NCBI GenBank assembly: GCA_015232355.1
Contig: JADFZW010000004.1
Coordinates: forward strand, 1-64,000
DNA length: 64,000 nt
Reading direction: 5' to 3'
Origin: Oligoflexia bacterium
GTDB taxonomy: Bacteria > Bdellovibrionota > Bacteriovoracia > Bacteriovoracales > Bacteriovoracaceae
In this document: piece by piece, positions 29,288 to 37,586 of the stretch
Numbering within the stretch: the stretch's first letter is position 1
Layout of the letters: each line of letters starts with the position of its first letter
Notes under the pieces: model-generated
What the model was told of the DNA's origin: nothing
Databases searched by the model: none
Seen by the model: only the letters and a program-made list of their open reading frames with translations
Made by a program: the position numbers and the translations under genes

Positions 29288-31180
29288 ATGTATCCCAAGA
29301 ATATTTTAATAATTTATTTCATACCTACTATTTTAATTTTACAACTGATCTTAGTAGTAAATTCTTTTGCTATTGATGTTTGTGCTGTCTTCGCAGAAAA
29401 ATCGCCAAATAGTACAACTATTAATTATTTTGTTTTTAAAGGATCATTTGAAGATCTAATGAACAAAAATTACAAGGGCAAAGAATGTTATGATTTAAAT
29501 CAAAGGAAGACAGTAATTGGTTGTATAAAAAATTGTATTGGATCATGCTATGACTATGTAAAAGAAACAGTTGGTTTAAAAGAAACACCTAATATAATCT
29601 TTTCTTCTCCTGGAATGAGAGTAGCATATGATTACTATTTTCAATTAATAAAAGATAGCAATAGAAAATGTATTACCCCCGTAATGTATGATAAAAATAA
29701 AAACAAAAGCGAGCAAATTCTTCCATGTATTGGAGAAAAAAGATTAATAAATTCCACTCAAATAGAAAATTTAAACACAAAATGGGAAAAAATATTATCC
29801 TATCTAAATAACAATGATGAAAATGATAAGAATGATGATATTAATTATTTTAATTTAAGTATTGATGAAAGATCTCATCTTTTAAGTAAAATCAATGCCT
29901 ATGCTAAAGATTTAAAAATAGATTCCTCAAATGATTTATCTCTAAAACTAAAATTAAAAGAACAAGTCATGAATTTAGTTTTATCTGCAGATTATGATGA
30001 TTTAAAATCAATTAAAAATAAAATTCAAAAATATCGCAATAAAACTAATAAAAGAAATTTGCTTAAAAAAACTAAAAATTCCAAACACAATCATCACAAT
30101 TCTCAGCAAAAAAACAGCAAGCAAAATAGATCTTATTTAGAACAATTTGCAGGTAAGCTAAACTATATGCAACTTACTTTAAGAAAAAACTATAGCAAAT
30201 TAACTGATCACTATTTAGATTACGATGATAATAATGACATTCAAAAGCTTGAGGATAAAATTTATGAGAGTAAATGCTATTATTATGATCTAAAACAAGT
30301 AAAAAATGATTCAGGAGAATTAGAGGATACTTTAGTAGAAGTCACTTCCAAAAAATTTGATATCGAAGTTTGCAAGTCCACTGAAAAAGGAAATAAGAGC
30401 AAAAATAAAGATGTATTATATTATCTTCACGGATTAACCTCTGGTGCTTCTTCATGGAGTGATCATCATTCACTACGAATGATGAGAAATTTTTGGCGTA
30501 TGAAAGGAATTGATCAACCCACAGTACTCTCTGTTTCTGTAGGTAAGATGTCCTCTTTTTATGAGCCAGGCAAGCTCGATTGTTTTGTAAAATCAATTCC
30601 ACTCTTAGAAAAGAAATTATTAATTGATAATGATAAAAATCCATTTAAGGCCGAGCATAGATTAGCTATGGGAATATCTTTAGGCGGGGCCAATCTTACA
30701 ATAGCAATGATGGAACACCCAAATCTGTTTGATAAAGTATATATTGAATCTGCAGGACTTTATGATATCTCTCCTTTTGCTAGCGAATCTCAAATTGATA
30801 GCCATATTAAAAAAATTAAAGCATGGAAACCAATAGTAAAGCAATTGGTACTAAGAATTGCTAAGGGAAAAGTTCAAAATGAAGAAAACTTCGAAAAACA
30901 TAATGTCTTTGAAATGGCCAAAAATACGCAAATAAAATTTCCAGAGACTATGCTAATGGTAGGTGCAAAAGATGAATTAGGAGTAACAGAGGAGATGAAA
31001 AAGATTTACAAATATTTAAAAAGAAATAAAGAGAACAAGGTTGAATTAGTAATTATAGACGAATTCTTCGGTAGGGTTCAATTTCCATACAATTTTTACA
31101 CTTATCTTGCAGCTGGCATGGGTGGCGCTGGACACACAGTTAATATGCCTGAGAAAATTAGCAAACATTTTTATAAATAA
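29288..31180 (+). CDS. Exported esterase-D-like alpha/beta hydrolase
   Basis: A 630-residue protein with a signal peptide (about 1-30, ending near NSFAID). The first 350 residues are lysine- and asparagine-rich, partly coiled, and unrecognised. The C-terminal part (about 370-630) is an alpha/beta hydrolase of the esterase D / S-formylglutathione hydrolase-like type: oxyanion segment YYLHGLTSGASSW near 379-391, nucleophile elbow GISLGG with Ser464, a candidate acid in VGAKDELG near 561, and a terminal GGAGHTVNM with the candidate catalytic His near 615. These enzymes cleave esters of acyl or small carboxylic groups. GGAG lies eight bases upstream of the ATG. It probably forms an operon with the upstream ADP-ribosyltransferase-like gene. 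Confidence 0.8.
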   Translation: MYPKNILIIYFIPTILILQLILVVNSFAIDVCAVFAEKSPNSTTINYFVFKGSFEDLMNKNYKGKECYDLNQRKTVIGCIKNCIGSCYDYVKETVGLKETPNIIFSSPGMRVAYDYYFQLIKDSNRKCITPVMYDKNKNKSEQILPCIGEKRLINSTQIENLNTKWEKILSYLNNNDENDKNDDINYFNLSIDERSHLLSKINAYAKDLKIDSSNDLSLKLKLKEQVMNLVLSADYDDLKSIKNKIQKYRNKTNKRNLLKKTKNSKHNHHNSQQKNSKQNRSYLEQFAGKLNYMQLTLRKNYSKLTDHYLDYDDNNDIQKLEDKIYESKCYYYDLKQVKNDSGELEDTLVEVTSKKFDIEVCKSTEKGNKSKNKDVLYYLHGLTSGASSWSDHHSLRMMRNFWRMKGIDQPTVLSVSVGKMSSFYEPGKLDCFVKSIPLLEKKLLIDNDKNPFKAEHRLAMGISLGGANLTIAMMEHPNLFDKVYIESAGLYDISPFASESQIDSHIKKIKAWKPIVKQLVLRIAKGKVQNEENFEKHNVFEMAKNTQIKFPETMLMVGAKDELGVTEEMKKIYKYLKRNKENKVELVIIDEFFGRVQFPYNFYTYLAAGMGGAGHTVNMPEKISKHFYK

Positions 31181-31198
31181 AAAACTTCTTTAAACTTT

Positions 31199-31726
31199 TT
31201 AGGCCATAAGCTTCGTTAAATTTCTAGCTGCTAAAAAATATGCAATAGGAATTGGTAAAATATAAAATAAATTGTATGAACAAGATGAAACGATACTGAT
31301 TACAAATAAAAGTGATAAAACCACTCCTGACCAACTCAAAGTCTTTAAGTATGATTTCGCCCAATTTTTTTTATTATAAAATCCCCAGTAATGTAAGGAG
31401 TGAAATAAAATAAAAAATACCACCATTACTACAATCATCATCTTGCTCATAACTAAAGTTTTATCCATTAACATTTGAACCATCTCTGGGGAAAACTCTT
31501 TTATTTTTTCCTTAAATATTTCCATTAAGAGTATTTTTTCAATCATTGGCCTTAAATTATTGTACAAACTATAATAAATATACACAAAGATCAAAATATC
31601 ACTTAAAGCACACAATATGATGGTTTCCGTTCGTAATTTTTGATCCCTCTTAATCTTCATCATCTCTTCGCTCGTTCCTCTTTTTACTCCTTCTTCTTTT
31701 ACTCCTTCTTGCATAATCATAATCAT
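31199..31726 (-). CDS. Small membrane protein of unknown function
   Basis: A 175-residue protein with three or four hydrophobic segments (about 34-53, 93-113, 127-145 and 150-168) and a charged N-terminal 30 residues. The start ATG overlaps the smpB stop in an ATGA junction, so it is translationally coupled. A later start at the paired ATG codons near residue 22, with GAAGAG just upstream, is also possible. No family was recognised. It ends the tsaD-rsmA-smpB operon and is convergent with the esterase gene. Confidence 0.65.
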   Translation of the reverse strand: MIMIMQEGVKEEGVKRGTSEEMMKIKRDQKLRTETIILCALSDILIFVYIYYSLYNNLRPMIEKILLMEIFKEKIKEFSPEMVQMLMDKTLVMSKMMIVVMVVFFILFHSLHYWGFYNKKNWAKSYLKTLSWSGVVLSLLFVISIVSSCSYNLFYILPIPIAYFLAARNLTKLMA

Positions 31727-32190
31727 CTGCGCATCCTCTCCTTCTGTAACTCTCTTTGCATATTTCTCTTATCATCCTTTTCTAAATTGTCTTGGCGTTT
31801 ATCGTAGAGTTTTTTTCCCTTTGCTACTGCCAATTCCACCTTCACTAAAGCATCTTTGAAGTAAACTGCCAGTGGGATAACCGATGCTCCTTGTGCTTTA
31901 GTCATTTGAAAAATCTTTTTTATCTCTCGCTTATGAAGTAGCAACTTTCGCTTACGATCCTCTTTATGATTGGCCCTATTACCAAATTCATATTGGGAGA
32001 TGAGCATATTAACAATATATGCTTCTAGCTTATCTCCATCAATTACGATAAATGACTCATTAATCGAAACCTTCCCCTCACGTAAACTCTTTATCTCTGT
32101 TCCTTGAAATACTACTCCCGCTTCAAATTTTTCCAGTAAAAGATAGTCGTAAGTTGCACGCTTATTTCTAGTAATTATTTTTATTGGCAT
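31723..32190 (-). CDS. smpB: SsrA-binding protein SmpB
   Basis: A 155-residue partner of tmRNA that rescues stalled ribosomes. Conserved features include RKATYDYLLLEKFEAGV near the N terminus, the GTEIKSLREGKVSINESF segment, NRANHKEDRKRKLLLHKREI, and a basic C-terminal tail (KLYDKRQDNLEKDDKR). Length is normal. Its start lies inside the end of rsmA (10-base overlap) and its stop overlaps the next gene by four bases. The tmRNA gene itself was not found in this window. Confidence 0.96.
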   Translation of the reverse strand: MPIKIITRNKRATYDYLLLEKFEAGVVFQGTEIKSLREGKVSINESFIVIDGDKLEAYIVNMLISQYEFGNRANHKEDRKRKLLLHKREIKKIFQMTKAQGASVIPLAVYFKDALVKVELAVAKGKKLYDKRQDNLEKDDKRNMQRELQKERMRR

Positions 32191-33050
32191 AAATTTTTAT
32201 AACCCTTATACAAACTTATAACTTGCTTTAAATCTAAATCCTCAGCTCGCATTCTATGATCCAACTGTAACTCGTTTAATAATGCTACTAAATCTACACT
32301 ACTATTAAAGCTCTTTAAAACCGTTAATATCTGCTTTCGTTTATATTTAAACAACTCTCTTAAAAAATTTTCATAGCTATCAATTTCTTTAAGTGGCAAC
32401 AAAGGCATTTGACTTTGTTCACACCCTTCCTCTCTTCTCACCATTGATAGCACAATGGATTCCACTTTGGGTTTTGGCCAAAAACTATTTTTTGAAACAT
32501 GATTTAAAACTTTAATATCCAAATATGGAGATGAAAGTCCATGTAGTCTATTCATCTCACCACTTCCTAAAATTTTTTCTCCTACCTCTAACTGAAACAT
32601 CAATGTCATATACTTTATATGAGATGATTTCAAAAATTTCACAAACAGCGGTGCACTTATATTATAGGGTAAATTTGAGACAAGCCAAACGCTTTGAAGA
32701 TTTTTTTCTTCTATAAATTTATTCCAATCAATTTCCAAGGCATCTGCAATAATAATTTGTTCATCGGTAACATATTTCTTTAAATATTCAATTAGTGAAA
32801 GGTCCTTTTCCACTACCAAATATGTAACTGCAAGAGCAGCTAGGCCCTTGGTTAAAGCACCCTGGCCAGGACCAACTTCGATTATCGCCTTAGCAACTCC
32901 CTTAAAATCATTAGTAATCCTATCTTGGATTTTTTGATCTCTCAAAAAATGTTGCCCTAAAGATTTTTTTGGTTTTCTACACTCTTTATTTTTATTTTTA
33001 TTTTTATCAGGAAATAAAATCTTTCTTTTCAATGAAACGCCCTTTAGCAT
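32181..33050 (-). CDS. rsmA: 16S rRNA dimethyladenosine transferase RsmA (KsgA)
   Basis: A 289-residue SAM-dependent methyltransferase that dimethylates two adjacent adenosines near the 3' end of 16S rRNA during small-subunit maturation. It shows KSLGQHFLRD (about 29-38), the SAM-binding IEVGPGQGALTKGLA, and the catalytic motif NLPYNISAPL. The N-terminal 28 residues are basic with a KNKNKNK run from hexamer-like repeats. It overlaps tsaD by 44 bases and smpB by ten, typical of tight coupling. AGAGAT precedes the ATG. Confidence 0.96.
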   Translation of the reverse strand: MLKGVSLKRKILFPDKNKNKNKECRKPKKSLGQHFLRDQKIQDRITNDFKGVAKAIIEVGPGQGALTKGLAALAVTYLVVEKDLSLIEYLKKYVTDEQIIIADALEIDWNKFIEEKNLQSVWLVSNLPYNISAPLFVKFLKSSHIKYMTLMFQLEVGEKILGSGEMNRLHGLSSPYLDIKVLNHVSKNSFWPKPKVESIVLSMVRREEGCEQSQMPLLPLKEIDSYENFLRELFKYKRKQILTVLKSFNSSVDLVALLNELQLDHRMRAEDLDLKQVISLYKGYKNLCQ

Positions 33051-34104
33051 CTATCTCTAACGACTGTGGATAGGGAGTTGCTTGTTGATAATTTCTTAAA
33101 GCATAATTGGCCACCATCGCGCCATTATCTGTACAATACTTTGGTAAAACAAAATGAACTCTATCTTGACCAAAACTCTCATTAAAAATTTTTCTTAAGT
33201 AACCATTGGCCGCCACTCCACCACCGACTACAATTGGCAACAACTTTTCACCATCAATTACATCTTCGACCATCTTCAAAGCTACATGCAATTTCTCCTC
33301 TAGTGCCATCACAATTGAACGCTGATAGGAAGCACATAGATCCTTCAAATCCTGACTATATGGCCCCGTTGAAGATTGAGGAAGAATTGAGGGATTTTCT
33401 AATAGAAAATTTTTTATCGATGTCTTAGTTCCTGAGTAACTTAAATTTGCACTATTTTTCCCTCGGAGTCCAATTGGAAAATCATAGCGCAAAGGATTTC
33501 CTTCCTTGGCCAAATCATCAATCAATCTTCCAGATGGATATGGAAGTCCCATCAATCTGCCACCCTTATCGAAAGCTTCACCAGCAGCATCGTCTATTGT
33601 ACTTCCTAAAACGCAAAAATCGAGAGAGGATTTTACTAAAAAATATATTGAGTGTCCGCCACTAACCAACACTCCAAGGTAGGGATAGCAAACTCTATCG
33701 TGAAGGTGAATTGCTTCTAGATGAGCATATAGATGATTTACAGAAAATATTGGTTTTTCTAGAAGAAGAGATAGAGTTTTTGCAACATTAAGTCCAGTAA
33801 GTAAAGGACCTAGCAGTCCTGGATAGGTAGTAACTGCAATAAGATCTATTTCACTAATCTTTTCATTCGAAAAATCAGCATCCTTTAAAACCTCTCGCAA
33901 GAGAGGCATTATTTTTTCCATATGATTACGGGCCGCTACTTCTGGAACTACTCCTCCAAAGTGGGCCAAAACTTTTTCGTGATTAAATGATAGGTGGGAC
34001 AAAATTTGAGGAGAAAAAAAATCTTCCTTATCTCCTTTTATTATGGCCATAGAGGTATCATCACAACTAGTCTCTATACCCAATACAGTTATTCTATTAC
34101 TCAT
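33007..34104 (-). CDS. tsaD: tRNA N6-threonylcarbamoyladenosine transferase TsaD
   Basis: A 365-residue enzyme of the t6A pathway that moves threonylcarbamoyl to A37 of ANN-decoding tRNAs. The ATPase-fold start VLGIETSCDDTSMA, the metal-binding HLYAHLEA (two His), GGRLMGLPYPSG and the late VVGGGVAANGYLR motif are all present. Its start overlaps the upstream lipoprotein gene by eight bases and its end overlaps rsmA by 44. The partners TsaB, TsaC and TsaE are not in the window. Confidence 0.97.
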   Translation of the reverse strand: MSNRITVLGIETSCDDTSMAIIKGDKEDFFSPQILSHLSFNHEKVLAHFGGVVPEVAARNHMEKIMPLLREVLKDADFSNEKISEIDLIAVTTYPGLLGPLLTGLNVAKTLSLLLEKPIFSVNHLYAHLEAIHLHDRVCYPYLGVLVSGGHSIYFLVKSSLDFCVLGSTIDDAAGEAFDKGGRLMGLPYPSGRLIDDLAKEGNPLRYDFPIGLRGKNSANLSYSGTKTSIKNFLLENPSILPQSSTGPYSQDLKDLCASYQRSIVMALEEKLHVALKMVEDVIDGEKLLPIVVGGGVAANGYLRKIFNESFGQDRVHFVLPKYCTDNGAMVANYALRNYQQATPYPQSLEIDAKGRFIEKKDFIS

Positions 34105-34645
34105 TATCTTTATCTTTATCTTTATCTTTTACTTTTTTATCCTTCTTTTGATGAGCTTTCTTCGCTTTAGCCTTTTCCCTCTCCTTCTCCTTTTCTTCTG
34201 CCTTTAACATATCTCTTATCTTATCGAGTGCTGCCAACACATCCTCAATATATTTTTTTTGTTCTCCTAACTCTTTTTCCAAAATCAGATTTTTTTGCTT
34301 TTGCTCCTCTAGAATGGAAAAGATCTCATCTATCCTCTTGGTCAACATGGTAATTTTCTCATCACTTTTTTTCTCTTGTTGAGATAAGCGATATTTAAGA
34401 TCTTCAGTAGCACCATTGTTTTTATTAATGAGCGATTCGAGCTCGGAAATTTTTATTGAGTGATTAGAAACTAGTCGTCCAGACTCTGACATGCGCACAT
34501 CACTTTGACCAACTTTACTATTTATCTCTTCCAACATCTTTTCACGTCTCAAATCTTCTGTTGATTTGCAACCGACCAAGAACAATAATCCTAGTAACAA
34601 AAATAAAATACTATTCTTCATACTCATACTCATACTCATTTTCAT
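34097..34645 (-). CDS. Coiled-coil lipoprotein, CpoB/YbgF-like position
   Basis: The start is placed at ATG 34645, four bases after GGA; a TTG at 34654 is less likely. The 182-residue product has a short (SM) repeat, a hydrophobic signal and lipobox LFLVGC. The mature part is almost entirely heptad-like (EINSKVGQSDVRMSESGRL, then LTKRIDEIFSILEEQKQK), so a long coiled coil is likely. It ends in a KDKDKDKD tail made by four TTATCT units on the plus strand. Being just downstream of pal, it may be a counterpart of the coiled-coil part of CpoB/YbgF, without the TPR domain. That is inference. Confidence 0.65.
   Translation of the reverse strand: MKMSMSMSMKNSILFLLLGLLFLVGCKSTEDLRREKMLEEINSKVGQSDVRMSESGRLVSNHSIKISELESLINKNNGATEDLKYRLSQQEKKSDEKITMLTKRIDEIFSILEEQKQKNLILEKELGEQKKYIEDVLAALDKIRDMLKAEEKEKEREKAKAKKAHQKKDKKVKDKDKDKDNE
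34104..34127 (-). repeat. Four tandem TTATCT units encoding KDKDKDKD
   Basis: A perfect 6-bp array that forms the C terminus of the coiled-coil lipoprotein and reaches the first base of the tsaD start region. Loss or gain of a unit would change the tail length and the exact geometry of the gene overlap. Confidence 0.85.
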
Positions 34646-34655
34646 TAAATCCAAT

Positions 34656-34949
34656 TTAATTCATTGTTGATTGTCTTATAGAGACGAACTCTGCCCTCTC
34701 AGAAAATTGCTTTGAAAGTATTGCGTACTGTTTTGCTTTAGCAAAGTACTTCCTTTTGTATGCTGACTTTGCTTTCATAAAATATACCTCTGCCTTTCGG
34801 TAGAGGTTTGGTGCTAATGTATTAGCCTTCGCTTGCTTAGCGGCCATAAATGCTGCTTGGGCCATGCTCAACTCCAACTTTGGTTTGGCCATAGTAAAGG
34901 CACAACCACCAGTAAGTGATATAAGTAGTGCAAGCGATAGTAGCGACAT
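34656..34949 (-). CDS. DUF4398-like small envelope protein
   Basis: The soluble part (about residues 28-90) is a helical hairpin with repeated AxxAK residues: AQAAFMAAKQAKAN, YRKAEVYFMKAKSAYKRKYF and AKAKQYAILSKQFSERAEF. This matches DUF4398-type proteins, small TPR-like lipoproteins often found near pal/ompA. A signal with SLTGGC gives a lipobox. ATG 34949 is chosen as start because it is the first after a strong terminator-like hairpin (34959-35008). It lacks a good ribosome binding site, and the frame runs open further up to 35120 through the hairpin and into pal. The true start is therefore uncertain. Confidence 0.65.
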   Translation of the reverse strand: MSLLSLALLISLTGGCAFTMAKPKLELSMAQAAFMAAKQAKANTLAPNLYRKAEVYFMKAKSAYKRKYFAKAKQYAILSKQFSERAEFVSIRQSTMN

Positions 34950-34958
34950 TAAAAAAGT

Positions 34959-35008
34959 AAAAAAAACCGCCCGCCTCTTATTTTTATTAAATATAAGAAG
35001 ACGGACGG
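34959..35008 (-). terminator. Rho-independent terminator after pal
   Basis: On the minus strand CCGTCCGTC pairs with GGCGGGCGG (nine pairs with two G-U) and, after one bulged base, TCTTA pairs with TAAGA. A 13-base AT loop closes it, and eight T follow. It lies 54 bases below the pal stop, so it is well placed to end pal transcription or to attenuate the operon downstream. It also lies inside the upstream-extended frame of the DUF4398-like gene. Confidence 0.85.
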
Positions 35009-35061
35009 TCTCTATAGTAAACATAATAAATGCAATAAATTTTTTAATACCGTTATTTTTT

Positions 35062-35571
35062 TTACTTTTCAATAACGACGAAGTTTCCTCTTCTATTCTT
35101 TGACCAAGCACTCTCTTCATGTCCCATCTCTACTGGTTTTTCTTTTCCATAAGAAACAGTTGAAAGACGCTCATTAGTTACTCCATTGGCAATTAAATAA
35201 TCCTTAACTGACTTTGCTCTCTTCTCACCTAATGCCAAGTTGTACTGAACACTACCTCTCTCATCACAATGTCCTTCAATCTGTACTTTTATTTTATCAT
35301 TCTGTTTCAAGAAAGCAGTATTATTCTTTAAAATTTCCTCTGTTTCTGATGTAATAACCGATGAATCAAATGGGAAATAGACTGTCTTTAATTCGCCAGC
35401 TTTATTTGAGTCAGAATCACCGGCCAACTCAACTTTTGTACCACTGTTAGCAACCTTATTATCCGCTGCTGATTGCGCTACATCCTTATTCTTTTGAGAA
35501 GCACAACTAACTAACGATAGTGCCAACACAACAACAAAAAAACTACTGATAAACTTAAAAATCGACTTCAT
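35062..35571 (-). CDS. pal: Peptidoglycan-associated lipoprotein Pal
   Basis: A 169-residue outer-membrane lipoprotein of the Tol-Pal system, which ties the outer membrane to peptidoglycan during division. The signal ends in lipobox SLVSC. The OmpA-type domain (about 65-168) opens with VYFPFDSSVIT and carries the peptidoglycan-binding IEGHCDERGSVQYNLALGEK motif with NRRGNFVV near the end. ATG 35571 is six bases after AAGGAG. The other Tol genes (tolQRAB) are not in the window. Confidence 0.95.
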   Translation of the reverse strand: MKSIFKFISSFFVVVLALSLVSCASQKNKDVAQSAADNKVANSGTKVELAGDSDSNKAGELKTVYFPFDSSVITSETEEILKNNTAFLKQNDKIKVQIEGHCDERGSVQYNLALGEKRAKSVKDYLIANGVTNERLSTVSYGKEKPVEMGHEESAWSKNRRGNFVVIEK

Positions 35572-35808
35572 TAACAACTCCTTAAAAATCTTAAAATACT
35601 AAAAAACTAAAATAATAAAATAATAAAAATTTTAATAAATAAAAAACAAAGACTAAAATCTCAAATCAAATATTCATTAACGATATAGTATTTAAATCTT
35701 TTTATACCCTTTTAAAAGAATTTAAAATAAATTTAATAAAAAAAATTTTAAATTATTTTGTTGTTGAGCATTCTACTCCACTAACTACCACACTAACCAC
35801 CACAATAA

Positions 35809-37494
35809 TTACTTCATCAACTTCTCAACATTTTCTAAAATCAAGCGAGCATTACCTCTTATCTGCGTTAGAATAGAATTCATTCGCTGATTACAATTAT
35901 CTTTAAATAATTGGTCATTAATATTTTTAAGATTTATTCTAACATTAAGCGCGGCACCCTCAGCGGCCGCAAGCATACAGTGAGCACCAACACCAACATC
36001 TGAAGCACAATTTGGATTACCCTTTATACTCACATAATCTAACAGCGGATATATCTCTAATGATTTTTCCAAGACACTTAAAGGAATTAAAGTTGCTTCC
36101 TTATTAGCAGCATCGATTGCACTCTTGCGCTCTCTCTTTTGTTCATCATTATTTTGAGGCATCTTCATGGCCGCCATTACCTTATTGAAAGCATCTGTAT
36201 CGCTATCAATGGCCTTAATAAAAAATGCTTTTAACTCTTGCCCCTTAATGCCGATCTCTTCCATCTTACTCCAATGCTCTCTAAATTGTGGTTTACCATG
36301 AGTAAGATTTGTAACCATCGCTGCAAGTGCCGCCGAGAGTGATCCGCAAAGAGCGGCGACCGATCCACCACCTGGTGCTGGCGCATCTGATGCTAGGGTA
36401 TCAGCAAACTCATCAACTCTTTGTTGTACTAACAAACCCTTTGTCTCTATAAAATTATATTCAATAATCTTTTTATTATAATCGAAAGGAACAACATCAT
36501 TTAATCCTAAAGAGATAATTGCATTTTGTAGTAACTCTTTTTCTGATAGCGCGGCCGAGAGACCTTGCTTTTGCAAAAAATATTTTCCCGCATCCAACAA
36601 TACTTGTAGTGGAACTAAACCAACAATCTCCGAACCAGTTATTCTAACTCCTCTCTCATGCGCCTGTTTTAAAACCTCATCAAATACCACATGCAGAGGT
36701 GTCTCATCTGTATCTTTCAAGTTCATTGTGATTTGTGCGCGATTATACTCTGGAATTACCCACGCCATCGCATTACAATTTTTAAAAGTGCCTGGCACAT
36801 TTACCGCTGTTCCATCAGCATTTCGAACAATATCACCATCAGGATAATTAACTCTCTTTGAGCGTCCAGATTCTCTAATATTAAATGCAATATCTTGGGC
36901 CCACTTTTTATTACTAGAATTTACATTTATATTGTAAGCAACCAAACACTTTCTCGCTCCAATTGCACAAGCACCAAACTTTGGATCAAGTTTGTTTGGG
37001 CCAAAATCTGCTTTCCACTCTAATTTTCCCTCTCGATCCTTCAATCCCTCATACTCGCCCTTTCTAACATTTGCTAAATTTTTCCACTCTGCTTTGCTTG
37101 CAGCATGCTCATATAAGTAGCACCACACTCCCAACTCTTCACCCACTCTCCTCGCTAATCTCTTGGCCAAATCAGTACACTCTTCCATGGTAACTCCACT
37201 TATAGGAACAAATGGACAGACATCAACTGCACCCATTCGTGGGTGTTCACCTTTATGTGTACGCATATCAATCATCTCTTTTGTTACTTTAAATAATTGA
37301 TAAGCAGCCTCTAATGTATCTTCTGGCGAACCTGCGAAAGTTATCACTGTTCTATTTGTCGCAAATCCTGGTTCAACATCAAGAAGTTTTACTCCTGGTA
37401 CTTTTAAAACACTATTCGCAATTGTGTTATATACTTCGGGATTCACTCCATTTGAAATGTTTGGTACACATTCAACTATTTTCCTTACAGACAT
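35809..37494 (-). CDS. ftcD: Bifunctional glutamate formiminotransferase / formiminotetrahydrofolate cyclodeaminase
   Basis: A 561-residue fusion. The start is ATG 37494, nine bases after GGAG. The formiminotransferase part (about 1-320) contains KIVECVPNISNG and THKGEHPRMGAVDVCPFVPI; it moves the formimino group of formiminoglutamate (from histidine breakdown) to tetrahydrofolate. The cyclodeaminase part (about 340-555) contains FADTLASDAPAPGGGSVAAL and releases ammonia, giving methenyl-tetrahydrofolate. The two-domain fusion is the animal-type layout and is also found in some bacteria. It is divergent from folD, which acts on the same product. No other histidine-degradation gene is nearby. 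Confidence 0.95.
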   Translation of the reverse strand: MSVRKIVECVPNISNGVNPEVYNTIANSVLKVPGVKLLDVEPGFATNRTVITFAGSPEDTLEAAYQLFKVTKEMIDMRTHKGEHPRMGAVDVCPFVPISGVTMEECTDLAKRLARRVGEELGVWCYLYEHAASKAEWKNLANVRKGEYEGLKDREGKLEWKADFGPNKLDPKFGACAIGARKCLVAYNINVNSSNKKWAQDIAFNIRESGRSKRVNYPDGDIVRNADGTAVNVPGTFKNCNAMAWVIPEYNRAQITMNLKDTDETPLHVVFDEVLKQAHERGVRITGSEIVGLVPLQVLLDAGKYFLQKQGLSAALSEKELLQNAIISLGLNDVVPFDYNKKIIEYNFIETKGLLVQQRVDEFADTLASDAPAPGGGSVAALCGSLSAALAAMVTNLTHGKPQFREHWSKMEEIGIKGQELKAFFIKAIDSDTDAFNKVMAAMKMPQNNDEQKRERKSAIDAANKEATLIPLSVLEKSLEIYPLLDYVSIKGNPNCASDVGVGAHCMLAAAEGAALNVRINLKNINDQLFKDNCNQRMNSILTQIRGNARLILENVEKLMK

Positions 37495-37586
37495 AAATAT
37501 AATCTCCACTTAATAATTTAATTCGTGTAAAAAAGTAAAACGAAAGTGAGTAATAAAGTCAAGAAATAAAGTCAGGAGAGATCGCA

